NCBI GenBank assembly: GCA_020353115.1
Contig: CP070687.1
Coordinates: 71,387-91,232, forward strand
Origin: Bacteroidales bacterium
GTDB lineage: Bacteria > Bacteroidota > Bacteroidia > Bacteroidales > VadinHA17
Reading direction: 5' to 3'
Length of the DNA: 19,846 nucleotides
Numbering within the stretch: position 1 is the stretch's first letter; the number at the start of each line of letters is the position of its first letter. This document shows positions 6,238 through 13,325 of this stretch, in pieces. Both the position numbers and the translations under genes were made by a program. The notes beneath the pieces were generated by a model. It was not told the origin of the DNA and ran no database searches. It worked only from the letters and a program-made list of their open reading frames with translations.

Positions 6238-8706
6238 TTAAACATTCAGGGAAATGGTAAACTTAAATGCAAAGTTATCAATTGTTTTTGTTAAGGCATA
6301 TGGGCCATAGCGGTAAAAAGCTCCCAGACCAACCCCAAATACCCATCGTGTAATAAGGTTATTAACCAGAATGCCTGATTCAAAATATCCTTTCTCCATT
6401 GTTTTACGGTAAAGATTACTATGATTTCCAGAAGGTTTCATATCTCCAATACCGATATTATTAATCCATACAAATTCAGGTCTGAATTTCCATGATGCAG
6501 GAGTGAATTTGCCGAAATTGTGCATGTGGAAAAGCGAAATGAACCTGTCGGAGACAAATTCGTCCATCCTCATAGTAGCAAAGCTATTTGCGGTTTCAAC
6601 CGTGAAATCCTTGTAACTGCCATGCCCGTTATACAGAATGGGAAACGGTACTTCCCCTTTAACCAGTCCTCCGGTGAGGGTTAACTGGAACTCGCCGAGA
6701 CTTCTTGTTTTAAATATTTTTGAAAGTTTCATTTCGAACTTTGTGTAACTGAATCTGCTATCAAACCAATGAATTCCCTGTATGATATTTCCATTTAGTA
6801 CAGGGTATCTGGTTCCCATGGATACGAACTGGTCCGAAATTTTCAGGAATTTTTCCTTATAGGCTATACGGAATGAACAACCTAACTCGGTAAACTGGTA
6901 TCTGTCCAGATATACCTGTGGATTTGTATCATCAGGGCTGTAGAGATAATCATTCCCGAAAGTTAACAAACGATTATTCAGGAATACCGCAGCCTTTACA
7001 TGACGGTGGGCATGATAAACAATGGAAACTTTACGCTGGATATACCTGTCCATATCCTCGATCAGGAAATTCCGGTAATATTCGGAAGAGAATTCCGTCC
7101 GTTCCTGCAGAAAATGATATCCGCCCGGTTCTTCCACATCATCCCTGTATTGGAGATCCACCCTTATCTCCGGATCTTCCTTCAATTTTACCGACACGGA
7201 TCCACCATATTTCAAACCCCTGTCTCTGAATCCATAGGCTATATATCCGCCAAGAGAAATAAAACGTGACAGTTTATTATTGGTGTTCAGTCCTATACCT
7301 ATCCGAAAACCTTCATAATCATTATAATTCAAGATGGAAGTGTAGTCGATGTTTATGAAATGGAAAGGTATGTAACCTGTAACGAATGTTTCGAATGTCC
7401 GCAATTTCTCATCCAGTTTGATCGACCTGCCAAGCGAGTCCACAACATGGTAAGTTATACTGTCTTTTGAGGTGAGTGGTTCTGTCCGTTGGCTTTCCCA
7501 GAACTCTTCTGACCTTTTTGTGGCGCCACTTTCCACTTCAAACTCCAGACCATGATACCTTTTTGGTTCGAGTCCGGGATTTAACCGGATTTCTTTCAGG
7601 TAACTTTTACCGATCCCCAATACTCCGATGGTAGCGTTGCTTTTACCGGGTGCCGGTCCCTGAAAGATCAGATCGGTATTCAATTCAACAGGGAACCATT
7701 GGATTCCTTCCAGAAACTCGTATTTCTGCTGGATTTTAATATTCATAAAATCGTTCGGACCGGCAGCCTTTGCACTCACATTCTGGATCGCGTAACGGTT
7801 TGTGTTTATATGAAGGAAACCTTCCAGACCATCGAACATCCTTCCTTTTTTCGGTTTGAATGAAATAACGAAAATGGTATCATCCGATTCGGTAAGAAGG
7901 GTATCTTCCAGAATAAAAAGATACTTGTTCGTACTTCCTTTACTGACCGGATTCAGATAGCTTTTCTCCATGATCGTAATGAAATCTTTGTAAAAGGAAA
8001 ATGACTGGACCTGCGTAGCAATTATTGAAAATGTTGGATTCCTGAAACCTGAAACTCTTGAAGCAATCACCCTTTCACTGTTTAGATCCGGATATATGAA
8101 TTGTCTTTTGCTAACGGATTCCATAAGAAAAAGATGTTGTTTCCAGACCAGATCTTTCAGTTTGGTAAGGCTGGTATCTTCCGGAACCGGAATCAGGTTT
8201 TGATCGAATTCCGGAAGGATAATGGAATCGGTTTCCGTCAGGCTGTCCAGATTCAGGGTGACATAAAACTTGTTATACGCTGTATAGTCGAATGATTGTC
8301 TTTCCTCCGGATCATTTATATTGCGGTTTTTATATACCTCGTTGATGATCCGGTGTGCCGGATTAATTCCCGGATATATTTTCACCTCATCGATTGAATA
8401 CGATTTTGGTTTAAGCCGAACTCGAATAGAGGAACGTGACTCAAGGGATTTCAGATGAATCGTTTTGGACTCATATCCAACACAGGAAAAGAGCAGGGTT
8501 GAAATGGTTTCTCTTGCAGGTATTGAGAAGCGACCATCCATTCTTGTAGTGGTGCCTCTTCCCGAATTATTGAAAACGATGGTAACAAATGCAAGCGGAT
8601 TTCCAGACCGGGAGTCGGTAACCATACCGGCATAATCCGTCTGTGCCGTTACATTACAAATCACACAAAATATCAGAACCAGAACGAAAAGGGACCTTCC
8701 CATCAT
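6238..8706 (-). CDS. Outer-membrane DUF5686-type protein with carboxypeptidase-regulatory-like domain
   Basis: An 822-residue protein with a Sec signal peptide (hydrophobic 5-20, probable cleavage after VTAQ at 22). Residues about 24-112 form a CarboxypepD_reg-like/DUF4480-type beta-sandwich (GMVTDSRSGNPLAFVTIVF, then TRMDGRFSIP, then SCVGYESKTI). The rest matches the DUF5686 layout: a region opening INPAHRIINEVYKNRNINDP, then a long series of amphipathic strands ending FAFKFTISLNV, suggesting a C-terminal outer-membrane beta-barrel. There is no TonB box or SusC-type plug, so I do not call it a TonB-dependent receptor. Function is unknown; a role in surface or envelope maintenance is inference. 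The start has two adjacent Met codons (8706 and 8703). It heads the run leading into era and der, with 11 nt to era. Confidence 0.87.
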   Translation of the reverse strand: MMGRSLFVLVLIFCVICNVTAQTDYAGMVTDSRSGNPLAFVTIVFNNSGRGTTTRMDGRFSIPARETISTLLFSCVGYESKTIHLKSLESRSSIRVRLKPKSYSIDEVKIYPGINPAHRIINEVYKNRNINDPEERQSFDYTAYNKFYVTLNLDSLTETDSIILPEFDQNLIPVPEDTSLTKLKDLVWKQHLFLMESVSKRQFIYPDLNSERVIASRVSGFRNPTFSIIATQVQSFSFYKDFITIMEKSYLNPVSKGSTNKYLFILEDTLLTESDDTIFVISFKPKKGRMFDGLEGFLHINTNRYAIQNVSAKAAGPNDFMNIKIQQKYEFLEGIQWFPVELNTDLIFQGPAPGKSNATIGVLGIGKSYLKEIRLNPGLEPKRYHGLEFEVESGATKRSEEFWESQRTEPLTSKDSITYHVVDSLGRSIKLDEKLRTFETFVTGYIPFHFINIDYTSILNYNDYEGFRIGIGLNTNNKLSRFISLGGYIAYGFRDRGLKYGGSVSVKLKEDPEIRVDLQYRDDVEEPGGYHFLQERTEFSSEYYRNFLIEDMDRYIQRKVSIVYHAHRHVKAAVFLNNRLLTFGNDYLYSPDDTNPQVYLDRYQFTELGCSFRIAYKEKFLKISDQFVSMGTRYPVLNGNIIQGIHWFDSRFSYTKFEMKLSKIFKTRSLGEFQLTLTGGLVKGEVPFPILYNGHGSYKDFTVETANSFATMRMDEFVSDRFISLFHMHNFGKFTPASWKFRPEFVWINNIGIGDMKPSGNHSNLYRKTMEKGYFESGILVNNLITRWVFGVGLGAFYRYGPYALTKTIDNFAFKFTISLNV

Positions 8707-8747
8707 ACATGTACAAAAAAATGATCAATTTATTGGGAAATATTATC

Positions 8748-8770
8748 ATACGCCAGACCGACTGACGTAT
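8748..8770 (-). terminator. Hairpin downstream of the RluB-like gene
   Basis: A 9-bp stem (8748-8756 with 8762-8770, one G-T pair) and a 5-nt loop lie about 31 nt after the stop of the pseudouridine-synthase gene and 41 nt before the DUF5686 start. A run of seven T lies upstream of the hairpin on the transcribed strand rather than after it, so it is not a classical intrinsic terminator. It may still separate the two minus-strand units or stabilise the 3' end. Confidence 0.4.
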
Positions 8771-8801
8771 TTCCAGTTTGATTGGTAAAAAAAGACATAT
8801 C

Positions 8802-9653
8802 TCAACGAAATTTTCCCGTTTTTAACATGGTTATTTCCTTTTCCTTCAGGAACCGCCAGCTTCCTCTCGAAAGGCCTTTCTTTGTTAATCCGGCAAAATA
8901 GACCCTGTCAAGTTTAACAATCCTGTATCCAAGATGTTCAAAAATTCTTCGAATAACCCTGTTTTTCCCGGAGTGAATCTCTATACCAATCTGTTTTCTG
9001 TCGTCCGGATCGACAAATGAAACGGCATCAGCAAATACTTTTCCGTCCTCTAGTTCTATGCCTTCTGTTATACGATCCAGATCGGTTTTCTTCACATTTT
9101 TGTGGAGGAAAACGTGATAGATCTTTTTCCGGTTGTATTTGGGATGTGTAAGTTTCGTTGCCAGGTCACCATCGTTGGTCAGGAGTAAAACTCCTGTGGT
9201 CATTCTGTCTAACCTTCCGACAGGATAGAGCCTCTCCCTGCAGGCATTTTGTACCAGATCGGTTACTTTTTTCTTTGCAAAAGGATCATCTGTTGTTGAG
9301 ATGTAGTCTTTCGGTTTGTTTAACAGGATATAGATTTTTTTTTCCTCTTTCAGTTTTTTCCCGTTATATTTCACGACGTCAGATGGGGTGACTTTTACAC
9401 CTAACGTTGTGGTTACCTTACCGTTTATTGTGATAAGTCCGGTACGAATTAACTCATCGGCTTCCCGTCGGGAACATAATCCCGTTCCTGCAATATATTT
9501 ATTCAACCGAACTCCTTCTCCCTGTGTTTTTACCCGTGTCGGCGTTCTTCCCACATTGCCTTTCGCTGGAGACTTTCTTCGTCTGTTCTGACGGGGATCC
9601 GCAGGTCCTGCAGTATCAGTGCCTCTTCTTTTCCGGCTTCCTTCTTTCTGCAT
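8802..9653 (-). CDS. 23S rRNA pseudouridine synthase, RluB/RsuA family
   Basis: A 283-residue protein. Residues 1-48 are an Arg/Lys-rich, probably disordered tail; 48-95 an S4 RNA-binding domain (VRLNKYIAGTGLCSRREADELI); 105-283 the RsuA/RluB/E/F catalytic domain with the signature VGRLDRMTTGVLLLTNDG, where Asp149 is the catalytic aspartate, plus GKNRVIRRIFEHLGY typical of RluB. It isomerises a uridine in rRNA, most likely in the 23S peptidyl-transferase region as RluB does; position specificity cannot be proved by eye, so no symbol is given. The frame extends 25 codons upstream to 9728, but a good promoter -7 box lies inside that extension, so the Met at 9653 (MQKEGSRKRR) is preferred. Divergent from glmM across 185 nt. 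Confidence 0.93.
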   Translation of the reverse strand: MQKEGSRKRRGTDTAGPADPRQNRRRKSPAKGNVGRTPTRVKTQGEGVRLNKYIAGTGLCSRREADELIRTGLITINGKVTTTLGVKVTPSDVVKYNGKKLKEEKKIYILLNKPKDYISTTDDPFAKKKVTDLVQNACRERLYPVGRLDRMTTGVLLLTNDGDLATKLTHPKYNRKKIYHVFLHKNVKKTDLDRITEGIELEDGKVFADAVSFVDPDDRKQIGIEIHSGKNRVIRRIFEHLGYRIVKLDRVYFAGLTKKGLSRGSWRFLKEKEITMLKTGKFR

Positions 9654-9690
9654 AAATAGAATTTTAATAATTTTCAGCTCCGGCCTTTGG

Positions 9691-9721
9691 CAAAGGTACG
9701 ATTTTTCACTATCGAAATAAA
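9691..9721 (-). promoter_or_regulatory. Promoter of the RluB-like gene
   Basis: On the minus strand TACCTTTG (9691-9698) is an exact match to the Bacteroidota -7 pattern TAnnTTTG, with TTTA (9718-9721) 19 nt upstream as a 3-of-4 match to the -33 TTTG. Transcription should begin near 9686, giving a leader of about 33 nt to the ATG at 9653. This rules against the longer ORF start at 9728, which lies upstream of the promoter. The -7 box is also half of the palindrome CCTTTGGCAAAGG (9684-9696). Confidence 0.6.
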
Positions 9722-9783
9722 TTATCATTACGGTTAGCGGTTACTGTTTCCGAGGCTAAAACCTGTACCATTCTTTTTGGCCG

Positions 9784-9815
9784 TTTGACTATTCACGGAT
9801 TTTTCCTCAAATTTG
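9784..9815 (+). promoter_or_regulatory. Candidate promoter of glmM
   Basis: TTTG (9784-9787), a 20-nt spacer and CAAATTTG (9808-9815), one mismatch from TAnnTTTG, fit the Bacteroidota sigma pattern. Transcription would begin near 9820 with a leader of about 19 nt before the ATG at 9839, supporting that start over the longer ORF beginning at 9785. Confidence 0.5.
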
Positions 9816-9838
9816 TCCTTTATTTCAATTTACTCATT

Positions 9839-11245
9839 ATGACCTTGATTAAATCGATCGCAGGGATCCGGGGCACAATCGGGGGATATCCTGGTGAAGG
9901 ATTGAATCCTGCAGATATAGTGAAATTTGCTACAGGATATGCTGCATGGTTATCTAAAGAATCGGATAAGGAAAAATTGCTGGTTCTTATGGGCAGGGAC
10001 GCCAGGATCTCAGGACAAATGGTGAGTAGGATCCTTAGCGGGACATTGTTAGCTACAGGTATTGACGTAGTTGACCTTGGAGTAATCTCAACTCCAGCTG
10101 TAGAGATTGCAGTCCGGGAAGAGAAAGCCGCAGGCGGAGTTATCATAACTGCAAGTCATAACCCGATGAACTGGAATGCATTTAAACTGCTGAACAGTAG
10201 GGGTGAATTGGTCGATGAGACAGAGGGGAAAGAAATATTATCCCTGGCCGAAAAGGATTATTCGTATTCAGATGCAACCCATCTGGGAGGATTAAAATCG
10301 GATGACTCCTATACGAAAAAGCATATTGCAAAAATCCTTGAACTTCCTCTGGTAGACCGTAAAGCCATTTCATCCGCAAATTTCAGGATCGTTGTCGATG
10401 GGATCAACTCTGTTGGAGGAATTGCCGTACCGTTGCTTCTGGAAACATTGGGTGTGAGGCAAATCGTGAAACTGAATTGTGATCCCGATGGATTATTCAG
10501 CCGTGATCCGGAACCCCTGCCTGAAAACCTTGAAGTGATAACAGAAACCGTTAAAAAAGAGGTTGCCCATCTCGGCCTTGTTGTTGACCCGGATGTAGAC
10601 AGGTTAGTTATTGTGAATGAAGATGGATCAATGTTTGGTGAGGAGTACACAATTGTCGCAGTTGCAGATTATATCTTACAGAATACCCCGGGTAATACGG
10701 TAACAAATCTCTCATCTTCGCAGGCATTACGTGAAATAACTGAAAGGTACGGATTCAAACATTATTTTTCTGCTGTGGGTGAGGTGAATGTGGTGAAAGT
10801 AATGAGGGAGAAAAATGCAGTTATCGGAGGAGAGGGAAACGGCGGGGTAATCTATCCGGATCTTCATTATGGAAGGGATGCATTGGTGGGGATAGCTCTT
10901 TTCCTGACATATCTGGCGAAATCAGGCATGTCATGTTCCGGATTGAGAGGGAAATTTCCTGACTATTACATATCAAAGAAGAAGATTGAATCCCGGCCCG
11001 GAATGGATCCGGACCATGTGTTGAAGAAGTTAAAAGAGCGGTTCAGAGAATATACACTAAACGATATCGACGGATTAAAAATAGAAATTGAAAACGATTG
11101 GGTACATCTGAGGAAATCCAATACAGAACCCATAATCCGGATCTATGCCGAGAGCAATACACCTGAAGCGGCTGATTTACTAACCAAAAAATTCATCCGG
11201 GAGATAGAATCATTGCTGTCATCTTCCTGGAATTACCAGGTATAG
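9839..11245 (+). CDS. glmM: Phosphoglucosamine mutase-type phosphohexomutase
   Basis: A 468-residue alpha-D-phosphohexomutase. Motifs: N-terminal KSIAGIRGTIGG (5-16), active-site TASHNP (104-109) with phospho-Ser106, Mg-binding DPDVDR (250-255), sugar-binding GEGNGG (331-336) and phosphate-binding RKSNTEP (425-431). All catalytic parts are present. Bacteroidota proteins of this form are generally annotated GlmM, which converts glucosamine-6-phosphate to glucosamine-1-phosphate for UDP-GlcNAc, hence peptidoglycan and lipopolysaccharide. The GEGNGG sugar loop differs from the GEQSGH of classical GlmM, so phosphomannomutase or phosphoglucomutase activity cannot be excluded. The frame opens 18 codons earlier, but the later Met fits the family N-terminus and the promoter. 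Stands alone, divergent from the RluB-like gene. Confidence 0.88.
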   Translation: MTLIKSIAGIRGTIGGYPGEGLNPADIVKFATGYAAWLSKESDKEKLLVLMGRDARISGQMVSRILSGTLLATGIDVVDLGVISTPAVEIAVREEKAAGGVIITASHNPMNWNAFKLLNSRGELVDETEGKEILSLAEKDYSYSDATHLGGLKSDDSYTKKHIAKILELPLVDRKAISSANFRIVVDGINSVGGIAVPLLLETLGVRQIVKLNCDPDGLFSRDPEPLPENLEVITETVKKEVAHLGLVVDPDVDRLVIVNEDGSMFGEEYTIVAVADYILQNTPGNTVTNLSSSQALREITERYGFKHYFSAVGEVNVVKVMREKNAVIGGEGNGGVIYPDLHYGRDALVGIALFLTYLAKSGMSCSGLRGKFPDYYISKKKIESRPGMDPDHVLKKLKERFREYTLNDIDGLKIEIENDWVHLRKSNTEPIIRIYAESNTPEAADLLTKKFIREIESLLSSSWNYQV

Positions 11246-11272
11246 ATATATACCGGAAATAGATATCGGAAA

Positions 11273-11566
11273 ATGAGATATGTCCCGCCGAAACCATCCC
11301 GGCGGGAATGATATCAGCACAACTTTAGCGTACAGGCGGGAAGTGGTGAATCCCTCGTACTGGCGGTGATTACAAGAAACAATACGATCGTTCACGGTGC
11401 GTATTTAAAGTTCACCCGCCCGCATGAAATGGCGAAAAATGTACCTGCAGAGTATGCTTTTAAATTGATATGACGTGTCGAAAGGTTACCTGATGGATAC
11501 ATCAGAAGAATAGTTCAGAGAAAAACGATGGACGGCAAATCAAGAAAAAAAATTGAAATCGGGTGA
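11273..11566 (+). pseudogene. Possible coding relic with in-frame TGA codons (uncertain)
   Basis: One frame runs from an ATG at 11273 through 12 codons, TGA (11309), 53 codons, TGA (11471), 30 codons and TGA (11564). The middle segment has a protein-like composition (for example SGESLVLAVITRNN and HGAYLKFTRPHEMAKN), and base composition is closer to the genes than to the AT-rich DNA after it. I recognise no family. The first segment coincides with the hairpin after glmM, so the true left end is unclear. The interruptions are all TGA, as expected if CGA or TGG codons decayed, but a 53-codon open stretch can arise by chance. Confidence 0.25.
11283..11307 (+). terminator. Hairpin after glmM
   Basis: A perfect 8-bp GC-rich stem, TCCCGCCG (11283-11290) with CGGCGGGA (11300-11307), around a 9-nt loop, 37 nt after the glmM stop. 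No T-run follows, so efficiency as an intrinsic terminator is uncertain. Position and stability fit the 3' end of the glmM transcript. Confidence 0.5.
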
Positions 11567-11656
11567 ATAAAATCCGGTTTATGATTGTCTAATATATTCA
11601 GAAATATTGTTGCTTAATACTGTAGAAGTTAAAATTTGTTAAAATATACCAGAGTA

Positions 11657-11686
11657 ATTGATGGAAAGAAATTTTTAGTTACTTTG
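11657..11686 (+). promoter_or_regulatory. Candidate promoter of the efflux operon
   Basis: ATTG (11657-11660), an 18-nt spacer and TTACTTTG (11679-11686), one mismatch from TAnnTTTG, lie in AT-rich DNA. Transcription would begin near 11691, giving a leader of about 48 nt before the adaptor ATG at 11739. It probably drives the adaptor and permease genes, and perhaps the TolC-like gene. Confidence 0.45.
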
Positions 11687-11738
11687 TGTGGTTTTTAAAA
11701 TTTTAAAATTGAATGATATCCTAAAATAATATCATAAA

Positions 11739-13292
11739 ATGAAAAAGACAATATACATAAGTGTTGCAGTAGTCCTTGTAATAATTATTGGGCTTGTAGT
11801 TTTTAATAAACTAACTGCACCAGAAGATTTTACGCAAATTGAAGTTGATGTCAAAAGGGGTCAGTTCCAGATCTTGGTGACGGTTACCGGCGAGTTACAG
11901 GCTGAAAATTCTACGCAGATAATGGCTCCATCCGAGTTACGAAGCAGAAACCTTCGCTTCAGTCAGCTTAGAATCCAGGATTTAATACCTGAAGGTACCA
12001 TTGTTGATTCCGGGGATTTTGTAGCCCAGCTTGATAAAGCTGAAGCCGATAACAGTTTGAAAGATGCTATGGACAGGCTTGAGCAAAGCGCATCGGCCCT
12101 CCTTAAGACAAAGCTTGATACTACAATTCAGCTCAGGAATCTACGGGATGAATTGATCAATCTTAAGTACAATATGGAAGAGATGGAGATTACCCTTGAC
12201 CAGTCCAAATTCGAACCGCCGGCAACCATTAGGCAGGCTCAGATAAACCTGGATAAAGCAACAAGGGCATATGACCAGGCAGTAAAGAATTACGAACTTA
12301 AGGTCAGACAGTCCCAGGCGGATATGCGGGAAGCAGAAATTGACCTGAGCAGACGGCAACGTACATTGGATGAGATGAATAAAGTGCTTAATCAATTTAC
12401 CATTTATGCTCCTGCATCCGGGATGGTAATATATCAGAAAGAGCACAATGGGCAGAAACGGACAGTTGGTTCGAACATCAGTCCGTGGGATCTTACCGTT
12501 GCAACACTTCCCGATCTCTCCTCCATGATCTCAAAAACATATGTCAATGAAATTGATGTAAGTAAATTAAGAGTTGGTCAGAAAGTTACCATAGGGGTGG
12601 ATGCCTTTCCTGAAAGGTCGTATACAGGTGTCGTTACACAAGTTGCCAATATAGGGGAACAGCTGCCCAATACGGATGCCAAGGTTTTCGAGGTTATCAT
12701 AAATATGAATGAAACGGATCCGATTCTGAGACCTTCAATGACTACCAGTAATCAAATTATTACAACGACATATGATGATATCCTTTTCGTTCCTCTTGAA
12801 GCTGTTCATACGGAAGATTCTATTCCGGTTATTTATACGAAGAGTGGTCATAAACAGGTTGTAGTACTGGGTGAATCAAACGAAAATGAGATTATCGTCG
12901 AAATGGGTTTGGAAGAAGGTGAAAAGATTTTATTAACCACTCCGGAAGATCCGGAAAAATTCAAACTTAGAGGTGAAGAACTGGTTGAGATTATTGCAGA
13001 ACGGTTGGAACAGAAGCGCCTTGAAGAGGAGGCAATGAGAGAGGAAGCATCCAGGAGAGCGGCAGAAAGAGAAATCAGAATGAGGCAGTTCAGGAGTATG
13101 CCGGAAGGGCAGGACCCCGGAAGGCAAGGCCAGATCCGCCAGCAGGGTGATCAACCCCCTCCACAGGGCGACCAGTCCCGTCAGCAGGATGACCGATCCC
13201 TTCAGCAAAGTGATCAAACTCCTCACCAGGAGGGACAATCTTCAGAAACGGGTGGTGAACGTGGCGGCAATCAGACCCAGGATAAAAAATAA
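11739..13292 (+). CDS. Periplasmic adaptor (HlyD/MacA-like) of an ABC exporter, with a repetitive C-terminal tail
   Basis: A 517-residue membrane-fusion protein. An uncleaved N-terminal membrane helix (5-22) has no lipobox. The lipoyl/barrel-sandwich halves lie at about 42-100 (VTVTGELQAENSTQIMAP) and 215-250 (QFTIYAPASGMVIYQKEHNG), separated by a long alpha-helical hairpin (about 100-215). Beta-barrel and membrane-proximal domains run from about 260 to 410 (KTYVNEIDVSKLRVGQKVTIGV; FVPLEAVHTED). Such adaptors join an inner-membrane transporter to a TolC channel. A charged helix (about 412-448) and a low-complexity Gln/Asp/Pro tail with five 7-residue repeats (468-502) follow; this tail is absent from typical MacA proteins. 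The permease gene begins 33 nt downstream and a TolC-like gene follows, supporting a tripartite exporter. Substrate unknown. Confidence 0.9.
   Translation: MKKTIYISVAVVLVIIIGLVVFNKLTAPEDFTQIEVDVKRGQFQILVTVTGELQAENSTQIMAPSELRSRNLRFSQLRIQDLIPEGTIVDSGDFVAQLDKAEADNSLKDAMDRLEQSASALLKTKLDTTIQLRNLRDELINLKYNMEEMEITLDQSKFEPPATIRQAQINLDKATRAYDQAVKNYELKVRQSQADMREAEIDLSRRQRTLDEMNKVLNQFTIYAPASGMVIYQKEHNGQKRTVGSNISPWDLTVATLPDLSSMISKTYVNEIDVSKLRVGQKVTIGVDAFPERSYTGVVTQVANIGEQLPNTDAKVFEVIINMNETDPILRPSMTTSNQIITTTYDDILFVPLEAVHTEDSIPVIYTKSGHKQVVVLGESNENEIIVEMGLEEGEKILLTTPEDPEKFKLRGEELVEIIAERLEQKRLEEEAMREEASRRAAEREIRMRQFRSMPEGQDPGRQGQIRQQGDQPPPQGDQSRQQDDRSLQQSDQTPHQEGQSSETGGERGGNQTQDKK
13140..13244 (+). repeat. 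Five degenerate 21-nt tandem repeats encoding heptads
   Basis: Within the adaptor gene, residues 468-502 fall into five consecutive 7-residue units of the loose form [Q/P/H]-Q-[G/D/S/E]-[D/G]-[Q/R]-x-x, for example QQGDQPP and QQSDQTP. At DNA level this is about five 21-nt units with core cagggtgatca-like segments, well diverged from one another. The pattern suggests slipped-strand expansion followed by drift. Confidence 0.7.
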
Positions 13293-13325
13293 TTCCTCAT
13301 ATGTTATTTATGAAGCTATACGGTA

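Larger units (their letters stand above)
11246..11738 (+). other. 493-nt intergenic region between glmM and the efflux operon
   Basis: Holds, left to right, a strong hairpin (11283-11307), a stretch of coding-like composition with one frame interrupted only by TGA codons (11273-11566), then a strongly AT-rich stretch (about 11567-11738) ending in a candidate promoter (11657-11686). No intact gene, tRNA or transposon end was found. Confidence 0.6.

Noticed and set aside
1..11532. A 13-base match (agagaaaaacgat) between the window start and about 11519-11531
   Set aside because: Exact matches of this length are expected by chance in a 20-kb window; no flanking similarity.
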